NCBI GenBank assembly: GCA_002726935.1
Contig: PBTC01000026.1
Span: 1-64,000 of the forward strand
Source: Candidatus Saccharimonadota bacterium
GTDB taxonomy: Bacteria > Patescibacteriota > Saccharimonadia > Saccharimonadales > Saccharimonadaceae
Length of the DNA: 64,000 bases
Reading direction: 5' to 3'
Made by a program: the position numbers and the translations under genes. Under the pieces are notes generated by a model. That model saw only the letters and a program-made list of their open reading frames with translations. It was not told where the DNA came from and made no database searches. Shown piece after piece: positions 20,376 through 29,122 of the stretch; the stretch's first letter is position 1; each line of letters opens with the position of its first letter.

Positions 20376-21653
20376 ATGCTGATTTTCAATGAATTGGCTT
20401 TTGGCCTTGACTGGAGGTCAGGCAGCTTTGGCCGCAGGAAGACTATTCAGGCCTATAAGAAAGAAGGTAAAAAACCGCGCGCGATAGTTCAAATTGTGGA
20501 CACGGACGGGCAACTTTTCTTTGGTTTCTCTGAAAAAAACATCTCGAACAAAAACACGCGCAGCATCGCTGGGCTGCTTTGTTCTACCACTCAATTTAAT
20601 ACCTCCGGGCAACTCGCATTCCTCTTTTCTTTAGAAGGGGAGATTCACGGACTTGTATGTATAGCAAACGGAAGCCCAGTAAGCGGTTTTGATTTCGTAG
20701 GCACAAAGGACGATTGCGTTTATAAGCTTCAAGAGTTCCTGACTGTTGCATCGTCTCAGGGCTCTGTTGCTATCTATTGCAACGGAATGCAGGGTGCCAT
20801 TGATTTCAACTTGACAGATTTTCTGGCTCAGGAGTCTAGGCTTTCTCGCATCCAAGATGTGACCATGAAATCGATCCTTCCGCCAGCAAAAGTGTTTGGC
20901 GTTATCGGGGGGGGCATTTTGGTCGCAGGCCTTGGATTCGCAGGCTTTTCAATGTACCAGAACCATAAAGCTGAGCAGGAGAGGGCGCAGCAGCTTCTGC
21001 TGCAGCAACAAGCCGAGCTTGCGAGAACTCAACCTGAAGCCGTTTTCAAAGAAGCCTTACTGAATCTTGTAGCAACAGCAACCAGGTCTGTAAATGTGCC
21101 CGCCTTATGGGCTCATTACGCATCGGCGACGTCCACTAAAGGCACATGGGTCAGGGCCTCTGTTCGATGCGATGCGTTGAATTGTGCGGAGGTGTTCAAA
21201 CCTCGTATAGCCGGCATTGTTCGTTGGGAAGACTGGGCGCAGGCTGAAGACAAAAATATTACTTATGATTTTGCTCAAGTTCAGGTGGAGCTAGGTGCGC
21301 CGTCATACGAACAACCAAAGCCGGAGGGCGCGCCTGACGCGTTCTTCGGGACAAAAGCAGAAATGTTCGAGTGGGTGGACAGAATAAAAGCTATCAAGGT
21401 TGGAACGCTCACTGTCGGCAAGCGCTCGGACTTTACTACCCTGCCAATTCTTGAGGGTAAACCGAAATACGTCTTCTATCCCTTCGAATACTCTGGCCCT
21501 CTTTGGGCGATGCAACTGCCACATTCTGCTGGCGGCATGTCCGTTGAGAGTGTCTCTTTGGAAGTTAAGCCAATGCTTGGATTCCAGACCGACGTTTCAA
21601 TTGAAGAAAAGGGAAAAATGAATATCAAAGGAGTTTTTTATGTTAAAGAATAA
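20376..21653 (+). CDS. pilO: PilO2-like type IVB pilus assembly protein
   Basis: N-terminal actin-like-type segment, central TM (VFGVIGGGILVAGLGFAGFSMYQN), position after pilN. Confidence 0.7.
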   Translation: MLIFNELAFGLDWRSGSFGRRKTIQAYKKEGKKPRAIVQIVDTDGQLFFGFSEKNISNKNTRSIAGLLCSTTQFNTSGQLAFLFSLEGEIHGLVCIANGSPVSGFDFVGTKDDCVYKLQEFLTVASSQGSVAIYCNGMQGAIDFNLTDFLAQESRLSRIQDVTMKSILPPAKVFGVIGGGILVAGLGFAGFSMYQNHKAEQERAQQLLLQQQAELARTQPEAVFKEALLNLVATATRSVNVPALWAHYASATSTKGTWVRASVRCDALNCAEVFKPRIAGIVRWEDWAQAEDKNITYDFAQVQVELGAPSYEQPKPEGAPDAFFGTKAEMFEWVDRIKAIKVGTLTVGKRSDFTTLPILEGKPKYVFYPFEYSGPLWAMQLPHSAGGMSVESVSLEVKPMLGFQTDVSIEEKGKMNIKGVFYVKE

Positions 21654-22398
21654 AGTCGCGCTGTCTCTGGTTTTTGCGTTGTATTCAGTAAGTGGCTTTG
21701 CTCAGGACTGGAAATCCGTTGCCGATTCTCAGCTTGAATTGCAGGTTTTGCTTCTCGCGAAGGAAAAGGCAGAGCTGGAGAAAAAAACCCGCGAAGCGCT
21801 AGAGCCAGAAAAGCCACTGAATCAACCAGGCCCACCTCAGGCTGGTATGGCCATAGAGCCAGCCTTCAATCCTATGTCGGGTCCGATGATGGGCATGCCT
21901 ACGCCCGAGAGCATGCCTCCCGAGGTGAGGACTCCGATGAATGAAAAAATACGTCTCATCGCGATTTATGGCGCGGACATGAAGAACTTAAACGCCGATA
22001 TCTTGTATGACGAAGAGGTAATAACAGTGTCTCGTGATGGCACCCGCGGCGTCGATAAGTTCTACGGCTGGGAAGTTCAGTCGATAGACAATCGCCAGGT
22101 GGTGTTTACAAAATTGGCAAAAGAGGGCGAAAAAGATAAAACATACACAAGGACTTTCGTTCTTCGTCGTGCCGCTATGACACCTTTGGTGTCAAGCAGC
22201 GCAGCGAGCTCTGCGCCATCCTTTGCACCCGCTCCGCCTACATTTGGGGACAGCCAGCTTCGCGCCAACGGCGGTCGCTTTGGAATTCCTCGCCCCCAGG
22301 GCGCCCAGGTTCCCCCTGCGGTTAACGTCAACAGTGCCAGACCGGGGCAGCCTGTGCCTCCTAGCGTATTGCAACCTGCAGGTCCAAGAGCACAGTAA
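21640..22398 (+). CDS. pilP: PilP-like type IVB pilus protein
   Basis: Signal peptide, short coiled coil, C-terminal PilP-like domain (EKIRLIAIYGADMKNLNADILYDEE...); operon order. Confidence 0.65.
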   Translation: MLKNKVALSLVFALYSVSGFAQDWKSVADSQLELQVLLLAKEKAELEKKTREALEPEKPLNQPGPPQAGMAIEPAFNPMSGPMMGMPTPESMPPEVRTPMNEKIRLIAIYGADMKNLNADILYDEEVITVSRDGTRGVDKFYGWEVQSIDNRQVVFTKLAKEGEKDKTYTRTFVLRRAAMTPLVSSSAASSAPSFAPAPPTFGDSQLRANGGRFGIPRPQGAQVPPAVNVNSARPGQPVPPSVLQPAGPRAQ

Positions 22399-22400
22399 CA

Positions 22401-24119
22401 ATGTTTAATCGATCTTCCTCATCAGATGTGGCGGTACCCATCCCGGCTGTAAAAGCGCTTGCAAAGATCAGTTCGATCGAACAAATTCCGTCTTTCTCCA
22501 AGCCGGCTGATGATCTGCCTCGGAATTTTGATGAAAACGAAGTGTTTGTTGTTTATCTTACGAGACACAACAAGCATTTGATCTTGGCCACACCCGAGGG
22601 TATGGCGCAAACCAGCTCATTTTTCGAGTTCGTCAACAAACTTCGGAATCGAGGTGAGGTTGAGATTGCACGAGTAGACTCGTCTTTGATTTTTAGTGTC
22701 AAGTCAAGACTGGAGTCGATGGACAGTGATTCAGGGCTGGAGAAAAAAGAGAAAACTAGAGCCCGGGATCTTTTCGTTCAGATAATTGACAAAGGGATCG
22801 AGGTTGGTGCTTCCGATGTCCACGTATGCGTGAGAGAAGACACCGGTCGCGTCCTTTACCGTATCGATGGAGCCATACGTCGCTGGAATCAATTTGCGTC
22901 TAAGGCTCTTCGCGAAGCCATGGGCGTTGGATTTACGCTTGACGCTCAAGAAAAAACTCGTAGTGACAATGCGTTTTTAGCCGATTTCGCCCAGAAGTGC
23001 ATGATTCCCTACGAACACGAAGACGGTCGCAAATTCAATTTGCGTTATCAGTCTGAGGTTACGATTGGTGGGTTCGATGTCGTCATTCGTTATCTTAAAA
23101 ATAACCTCGACGTTAAGGTTCTTCAGCTTGAAGAGTTAGGTTACGAAGAGTCCCAGAGGCGTCAGCTAGCGTACGCGGCTACAAAATCGATCGGCTGTAC
23201 TATTATCTCTGGCATCACCGGGTCGGGTAAGACCACAACTCTGAACACAATTCTGCAAACACTGCCGAATCGCGATGAGAAAAAGATTTATGCCTACGAG
23301 GATCCAACTGAGATCCGAATGAGGGGCGTAAGTCAGGTTTCAGTTCCACCCAAAGACAAGAACAAGCCAAAGGATGACGAGGCGGATAGTCCGTTCCTGG
23401 AGAATATGAAAAACTTCCTTCGTCTCGATCCAGATGTCGGGATGTTCGGCGAGATCCGCGATCGGGCTACCGCACTGATCCTGCAGCAAGCGGCTGAGTC
23501 TGGTCACCAGATCTTTACAACAATTCACGCAACTTCTGCGCTCGGAACGGTTAAGCGCCTCCTGTCTCCTCAGATTGGGCTGACTCGAGACGTGCTTGGT
23601 GCAGACGACTTCTTTACCGCACTTGTTTATCAAAAATTGATTCAAAAAGTTTGTCCTCACTGTAACGTCCCAGCGATTGGAACTCTGTCGGATAGCAAGC
23701 TGGCACTTCTTGAAGTGAAGTTCAATCTTGATGTTAACAAGCTCCGTTGCGCATCGGTTAAAGGATGTCCGCACTGCCGCATTTCGGGCTTTCAAGAAAG
23801 TTCCAACGGTGAGAACGACCAGGATGTTCTACTTGGCGTCAAGGGTCAGACAGTGATCGCTGAGATTATTGTCCCGGATGATCAGATGCGTGAGTACATC
23901 ACAAACGGAGAGGACCTTAAGGCCAAGAGGTACTGGCGATCGTTGAGAAAGGCCGGTTACGACGATCCTAATATGGACGGCAAAACAGCTTTTGAGCACG
24001 GTCTTTATAAAGTAAGCCAAGGTCTGGTTGATTTGAGAACACTTGAGTCCTCGTTTGTTCCAATTGAGTTCTATCAGGTTCATGATCCGGCGGAAATGAG
24101 CACCGGAGGCAAGTTATGA
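22401..24119 (+). CDS. pilQ: PilQ-type pilus assembly ATPase (GspE/PilB family)
   Basis: IISGITGSGKTTTLNT, LRLDPDVGMFGEIRDRATA, TTIHATSA, tetracysteine VCPHC...GCPHC. Confidence 0.9.
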   Translation: MFNRSSSSDVAVPIPAVKALAKISSIEQIPSFSKPADDLPRNFDENEVFVVYLTRHNKHLILATPEGMAQTSSFFEFVNKLRNRGEVEIARVDSSLIFSVKSRLESMDSDSGLEKKEKTRARDLFVQIIDKGIEVGASDVHVCVREDTGRVLYRIDGAIRRWNQFASKALREAMGVGFTLDAQEKTRSDNAFLADFAQKCMIPYEHEDGRKFNLRYQSEVTIGGFDVVIRYLKNNLDVKVLQLEELGYEESQRRQLAYAATKSIGCTIISGITGSGKTTTLNTILQTLPNRDEKKIYAYEDPTEIRMRGVSQVSVPPKDKNKPKDDEADSPFLENMKNFLRLDPDVGMFGEIRDRATALILQQAAESGHQIFTTIHATSALGTVKRLLSPQIGLTRDVLGADDFFTALVYQKLIQKVCPHCNVPAIGTLSDSKLALLEVKFNLDVNKLRCASVKGCPHCRISGFQESSNGENDQDVLLGVKGQTVIAEIIVPDDQMREYITNGEDLKAKRYWRSLRKAGYDDPNMDGKTAFEHGLYKVSQGLVDLRTLESSFVPIEFYQVHDPAEMSTGGKL

Positions 24120-25192
24120 GCATGTTAGACGATTTCAACTTTAGCCTTGGTAAATCCGAATTTACCGCCGGAAGGGTAAAAATATACGCGGACTTGGCCA
24201 AGGCTATTGAGGGCCTTGAGTCACTCCAAAGTATTTTGCAGAAAAGGATCTTGCGCGCTGCAGAGAAAAAAAGAAATATTCACTTAGTGTATAGGAAATG
24301 GTTTCGCAACCTAGCAACTGGGGTTCCTCTTTCAGACGCGGCTAAACAAGAACTCCCGCCTTTTGATTACATGGTTCTCTCGACTTTTGAGAGAGCCGGT
24401 CGAATCGAAGAAGGGCTCAAGTTCCTTTCTCATTCAATTGGAAGAATGAATGATGCGAGGTCTACGATGCGCAAGGCTCTTGTGGGCCCCGGGATCGTGA
24501 TGTCCATGGCCCTGGTGATGATCACTGGCTTTAGTTTGTTTGTTGTGCCAATGATCACGCAGATTTACCCACCCGAAAGATGGCCAACAATTGGCAAATT
24601 GCTTTATGCTGTATCGGAAGGAATAAAAAATTATGGATCTATAACGGCTTTTCTCATCATTGCCCTTATTGTTGGTGTAATTTATTCATTACCGAGATTG
24701 ACTGGCAGTATCCGAATCAAGCTTGATAAGTGGCCTGTGTATTCCTCATATAGAAGGGTAAATGGCTTAACAACTTTGGTTGGACTTGCCAGCCAGTTGA
24801 AGGTTGGTGTGTCGCTTGTTGAAAGTGTGAGGCTAATTTCAAACAACAACACACCATACATGAAGTGGATGTTAGGGCGAGTCAGCCAGAACCTTAGTCG
24901 AACACCGGATGCCTACGGTAAGGCCTTCGACATTGGCCTTTTTGACGATGAAATTATGTTTCGATTGATTGATTTTGCTGAGCAGTCTTCTTTTCCGAAA
25001 GCGGTTGAGGAAGTTGGGATGGAGAGCTTTGATGAAGTCATTAATGGAATTAAAGAGAGTTCAGAGGTGATTGGCGGTCTTGCAAAGGCTTTCTCCGGCG
25101 CAATCATCACCTTCATGATCGTCTCATTTTTGTTTACTGCTCAAGGCATCAAAAAAGATGTTCAAGAGCAAATGTACTCCCAGGGTCGGTGA
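24116..25192 (+). CDS. pilR: PilR-type (GspF-family) inner-membrane platform protein
   Basis: T2SSF-like topology with large TM segments; overlaps pilQ by 4 bp. Confidence 0.85.
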   Translation: MSMLDDFNFSLGKSEFTAGRVKIYADLAKAIEGLESLQSILQKRILRAAEKKRNIHLVYRKWFRNLATGVPLSDAAKQELPPFDYMVLSTFERAGRIEEGLKFLSHSIGRMNDARSTMRKALVGPGIVMSMALVMITGFSLFVVPMITQIYPPERWPTIGKLLYAVSEGIKNYGSITAFLIIALIVGVIYSLPRLTGSIRIKLDKWPVYSSYRRVNGLTTLVGLASQLKVGVSLVESVRLISNNNTPYMKWMLGRVSQNLSRTPDAYGKAFDIGLFDDEIMFRLIDFAEQSSFPKAVEEVGMESFDEVINGIKESSEVIGGLAKAFSGAIITFMIVSFLFTAQGIKKDVQEQMYSQGR

Positions 25193-25223
25193 CCTTAGGG
25201 TTTTTTTAGCGGCGTGATACCAG

Positions 25224-25835
25224 GTGATTGCCATGAATAGTTTACAAGTCAGAAGTTCATTTAAAAGTAGAGCGCGGCAGGCTGGCGTCTCGCTCATCGA
25301 GCTCTCAATTGCTCTTGCCATTATTGCGGTGATCACGATCACCGGCATTGTATTTGCCACAGATGCATTGAAGGAGTCGCGAATCGGCTCCGAGGCAGCT
25401 CGGGTAAATTCAATCGTGATGAAAAGTCGAGCGGCTTTCCAAAACAGAGCATTGGCAAACCTGTCTGTAGCAGCCACCACCACGTTGGATGCTGCACGTC
25501 TGGGGGTGTTCCCCGCAGATATGCTGGATAAGCCTATTACTGACACATCCTTGGCTGCCACTGATGTCAAGAATCGCTGGGGTGGGAACGTCCAGATCTT
25601 CAGTAACCCAGGCCTTTCTGTAATGACCTTGGTGTACAACGACATTCCCCAGTCCGACTGCATTGAGTTTGTCAATCGAGTGTCAAGTCTTTTCTCTTAT
25701 GTGAGCTCCGGTGCGACAGTCGCGACTACCGGAGCCACCGCTATTAAAACGCCCACCGTAGCACTGAGTACTGCCAACACGCAAACCGCTTGTCAAGCAG
25801 GTGACAACATCCTGACTTTCGCTTTTTCGAAGTAA
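25224..25835 (+). CDS. pilS: PilS-type major prepilin, copy 1
   Basis: Prepilin cleavage/N-methyl motif QAG|VSLIELSIALAIIAVITITG; two Cys near the C-terminus. Start ATG 25224 or 25233. Confidence 0.85.
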   Translation: MIAMNSLQVRSSFKSRARQAGVSLIELSIALAIIAVITITGIVFATDALKESRIGSEAARVNSIVMKSRAAFQNRALANLSVAATTTLDAARLGVFPADMLDKPITDTSLAATDVKNRWGGNVQIFSNPGLSVMTLVYNDIPQSDCIEFVNRVSSLFSYVSSGATVATTGATAIKTPTVALSTANTQTACQAGDNILTFAFSK

Positions 25836-25849
25836 ACAATACCTGGGAA

Positions 25850-26509
25850 TTGCCCTATCTCAGGTTTACAAATTGGGTATTAATCTTGGAGAAAATGATG
25901 AATAGAAATGCAGTTTTTACGAAGTACCACGCGATCAAACAAAGGAAGTCTCAAGCGGGTGTTTCCTTGATCGAACTGTCAATCGCTCTTGCGATCATTG
26001 CCGTGATCACGATCACAGGTATTATCTTTGCTACCGACGCTCTCAAGGAATCTCGAATTGGCTCTGAGGCTGCCCGTGTCAATTCAATCGTAATGAAGAG
26101 CCGCGCCGCTTTCCAAAACAGAGCTTTGGCCAACTTGTCGGTGGCGGCTACTACTACGTTGGACGCCGCTCGATTGGGCGTGTTTCCTTCGGATATGCTG
26201 GACAAACCAATCACGGACACATCTCTTGTGGCAACTGATGTGAAGAATCGCTGGGGCGGTAACGTCCAAATCTTCAGCAACCCGGGCCTTTCTGTAATGA
26301 CCTTGGTATACAACGACATTCCCCAGTCTGACTGCATTGAGTTTGTTAATCGAGTGTCGAGCCTGTTCTCTTATGTAAGCTCAGGCGCGACAGTGTCTAC
26401 CACTGGTGCCACCGCTATTAAGACCCCGCTGTCTGATGCATCCGCAGCAAACATCCAGACTGCTTGTCAGACGGGTGATAATGTTGTGACTTTTGCGTAC
26501 TCGAAGTAA
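25850..26509 (+). CDS. pilS: PilS-type major prepilin, copy 2
   Basis: Nearly identical to copy 1 over most of the mature protein; likely start ATG 25895 or 25898. Confidence 0.85.
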   Translation: MPYLRFTNWVLILEKMMNRNAVFTKYHAIKQRKSQAGVSLIELSIALAIIAVITITGIIFATDALKESRIGSEAARVNSIVMKSRAAFQNRALANLSVAATTTLDAARLGVFPSDMLDKPITDTSLVATDVKNRWGGNVQIFSNPGLSVMTLVYNDIPQSDCIEFVNRVSSLFSYVSSGATVSTTGATAIKTPLSDASAANIQTACQTGDNVVTFAYSK

Positions 26510-26517
26510 GGTGGAAT

Positions 26518-26557
26518 GGTGCAAGGATTTTTGACCGTTGGTTTTTTTCCTTGCACC
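26518..26557 (+). terminator. Hairpin (GGTGCAAGGA / TCCTTGCACC) after tandem pilins; candidate attenuator/stabiliser
   Basis: 10-bp perfect arms 26518-26527 and 26548-26557, 20-nt loop with T run. Confidence 0.5.
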
Positions 26558-26576
26558 TATTTTCTAAAAACCAATT

Positions 26577-27569
26577 TTGTCCATTAGCTTCGGGAACACA
26601 ATGCTTGATACGGTAGATCTTTCTTTAGAACAAATGTTGGGGAACATTCCCGATATTCGTCTGGATCTCAAAAACCCAAAAGACTCCGTAGTATTTCCTC
26701 TTCCGGAGCGTAAGCCCTCTCGCACAACGGCTGAGATGCTTCCGCTGCTTGAACTTCTCGCGCAGAAGGCCGAGTCCGTAGCAAATCATTTTGGTTCAAA
26801 AAGTTTTTCGCTGTGCGTTGGTGAGTCTCGATATCGGGCTCAGCGGATTCGTGATGGCGTCTACAGCCTACGGCTCTGTATGAATGAGTGCCTGTCCCTT
26901 GAAGATCTTGAAATAGCCAAAGGATATCGCGACAAATTACTGGCGCCAGAGTTAAAGAGAAGTGGCGGGCTGGTTCTTATTTCGGGGCTTCCGGGCTCCG
27001 GCAAAACTACAACGCTCGCATCCACCATTTCCGGTCGACTGAAGACACTTGGAGGCTTTGGCGTAACCATTGAAGACCCCGTTGAGATGCCCGTTGCTGG
27101 GTTTCACGGGGAGTCTGGTTATTGCGAGCAAATGTCAATTGAGCCAGGAGAAACCTTTTACGACAAGATCGTGAACTCGCTTCGATGCTTCCCTTCGGGC
27201 GACACATCAATTCTCGCTTTGGGTGAGATTCGTGAGAATGATGCCGCGGCCGAGTTACTTCGTATTGGCATCGATGGCCACCTGGTGATGTCCACGATCC
27301 ATGCGAAAGGGCCAGTGGAAGCTATCCATCGCGTGTTGAGCATGGCTTCGCAGGGCGGCGAGATGAGTGCAAGAAGTCTACTGGCTAACAGCTTGAAGCT
27401 GGTCGTACATCAATCGATGTTGAACAACAAGCCTCAACTCACCGCGCTTGACGTGACCGACTCTGTTCGGTCAAAAATTTATAACGGAAATATCGATGGG
27501 CTTAAAGATGAAGTTGCTGCAACGCAGATTAAAATTCGAACAGACCAAGGCTATAGCCCACAGCGTTAA
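26577..27569 (+). CDS. PilT/DotB (TraJ)-family secretion ATPase
   Basis: LVLISGLPGSGKTTTLAST, ILALGEIRENDAA, VMSTIHAKGP. Likely start ATG 26601 (MLDTVDLS). Confidence 0.8.
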   Translation: MSISFGNTMLDTVDLSLEQMLGNIPDIRLDLKNPKDSVVFPLPERKPSRTTAEMLPLLELLAQKAESVANHFGSKSFSLCVGESRYRAQRIRDGVYSLRLCMNECLSLEDLEIAKGYRDKLLAPELKRSGGLVLISGLPGSGKTTTLASTISGRLKTLGGFGVTIEDPVEMPVAGFHGESGYCEQMSIEPGETFYDKIVNSLRCFPSGDTSILALGEIRENDAAAELLRIGIDGHLVMSTIHAKGPVEAIHRVLSMASQGGEMSARSLLANSLKLVVHQSMLNNKPQLTALDVTDSVRSKIYNGNIDGLKDEVAATQIKIRTDQGYSPQR

Positions 27570-28956
27570 GCGTTCAAGCGGCTTTGTTCTTGTCGAGCTT
27601 TCAATAGCTTTAGCGATCCTGGGGGTGATTTCAGCCGTCGGGATCAAGTTGTTTCTAGAAGAGTCTGAAAACCAGAGGGCGGAACAGCAGGGCAGGGTCC
27701 TGGCGTCTTATGGGTCCGCATTCGCGACCTATATGGCGACGTTCGCTGAGCGACTGAGAAACAATCAGCCAATCACGGTAACCATTGACAATCCCGCGCC
27801 TACACCCGACACCACAGTCGTTATTAACACTCCGAGGCGTCCAACGTTTGCTCAACTGACTGCGATTGGGATTTTGCCTGCCGGAGGCTCCGGGTTAAAT
27901 CTCTACGGCGATAACTACGTTTTTGCCGTTCAGAACGTAGATCCTTCATGCCCCGTTGGCGGCGTAACGGTTTGTGAGATAGAGGGCATAGTCGCTCTTT
28001 CTGGAACTGTTCGTGATTTTTCAGGAAACGCAAGCCACGCTTTGGCTGGTCAGGTCGCCTTGATTGCCGGCGATGCGGGGATTACGACACTCGCAACACC
28101 AGGCGTGATTACAGGCCCCTCTGGCTCATGGAATTTTCCTCATCCTAACGGGAACGTCCCAGCCTCTGTTGGAGTTAGATTGGGTGGGGGACTTGGAGGG
28201 CTTTCTGCTTATCTAAGGCGTGATGGGTCTGACTGGATGACTGGCCCTTTAAGGCTCGTTGATCCAGTCACGGGTGTTCGGCAGGATATTGTCGGAGCCG
28301 ATAGTATCGAGGGCTCCTCAATCACAACTGTTACCGGAAATATCGATTCGTTAACCTCAACCGCGGTTAATACACAAAATATTACGTCAGTAACCGGTTC
28401 GGTCACGGGGAATCTTTCTACCGGGTCAATAGACAACGCCGGAACTATTACGTCAACCGGTAATATTCGCTCAGTTGCCGACATCACCGCTGACCGTGAT
28501 TTGATTGCAACACGTTCCGTTGTTGCTCCTGACATTTATTTGACTGGGCGTAACCGTTGGCTGTCTCAGCTTTTACCGAATGTTGTTATTCAAGAGACCA
28601 ATTTGCTTGACATGCGCGTATCCACAGGACGGGTTACTAAGCCTGCTTGTGCTGCGGTCAATATTGGGGGTCGGCCAGGGGCGGCAGGTGCGCCTCGTAT
28701 TTACGCCTACCCGGTCTCGGGCGTGGTGGGGACTGTTACAGACGTTAGCGGTCAAATTGTGACAACCGGCGGAGTTGACAATGTGGAAATTGATAACACT
28801 AGACTCGCCCTAGGTTCATTTGACGTTCAGGTTCAAGACAACGGGGTTGAGTGGGTTGTCTCATATGAGACGCTCGCCGAATCGGCTGCGAACGGTGGGA
28901 CCTCTTATAACAATCAGGCTTTTGTGTTGGTTCAAATTGGGTGCTCTTATAACTAA
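27496..28956 (+). CDS. pilV: PilV-like minor pilin/tip adhesin
   Basis: Prepilin motif SSG|FVLVELSIALAILGV, long Thr/Val/Gly repeat stalk, distinct C-terminal domain; overlaps end of the ATPase gene. Confidence 0.7.
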   Translation: MGLKMKLLQRRLKFEQTKAIAHSVKRSSGFVLVELSIALAILGVISAVGIKLFLEESENQRAEQQGRVLASYGSAFATYMATFAERLRNNQPITVTIDNPAPTPDTTVVINTPRRPTFAQLTAIGILPAGGSGLNLYGDNYVFAVQNVDPSCPVGGVTVCEIEGIVALSGTVRDFSGNASHALAGQVALIAGDAGITTLATPGVITGPSGSWNFPHPNGNVPASVGVRLGGGLGGLSAYLRRDGSDWMTGPLRLVDPVTGVRQDIVGADSIEGSSITTVTGNIDSLTSTAVNTQNITSVTGSVTGNLSTGSIDNAGTITSTGNIRSVADITADRDLIATRSVVAPDIYLTGRNRWLSQLLPNVVIQETNLLDMRVSTGRVTKPACAAVNIGGRPGAAGAPRIYAYPVSGVVGTVTDVSGQIVTTGGVDNVEIDNTRLALGSFDVQVQDNGVEWVVSYETLAESAANGGTSYNNQAFVLVQIGCSYN

Positions 28957-28982
28957 TTGTCCTGTGGTGTGCGTTTAAGTAA

Positions 28983-29010
28983 AGAAACCCCTTGTTTGTT
29001 GGGTTTTTTG
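28983..29010 (+). terminator. Rho-independent terminator after pilV
   Basis: aaaccc(c)...gggttt followed by T run. Confidence 0.55.
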
Positions 29011-29045
29011 CAAGTTTATAGGTGGTTTATAACCCACTGATTTTA

Positions 29046-29074
29046 TTGACGAAAATGGATTTATTTAATATCAT
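29046..29074 (+). promoter_or_regulatory. Sigma70-like promoter upstream of glycine-rich adhesin
   Basis: TTGACG (29046-29051), 17-bp spacer, TATCAT (29069-29074); 12-bp palindrome GTCTGTACAGAC just downstream. Confidence 0.45.
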
Positions 29075-29122
29075 TGGTGTAGTTTGTTAGTCTGTACAGA
29101 CAGCGTCAATTTGGAGAATTCG

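Noticed and set aside
26577-27569. Assigning the ATPase firmly as PilT or DotB
   Set aside because: Motifs fit both; position in the pilus operon suggests pilus retraction, but in MPF_I systems the DotB/TraJ homologue has the same fold. Phylogeny would be needed.
27496-28956. Shufflon at pilV
   Set aside because: No inverted repeated segments, alternative 3' ends or Rci-type recombinase seen.
29091-29102. LexA/SOS box at GTCTGTACAGAC
   Set aside because: Spacing CTGT-ACAG without the usual 8-bp gap does not match the standard LexA site.
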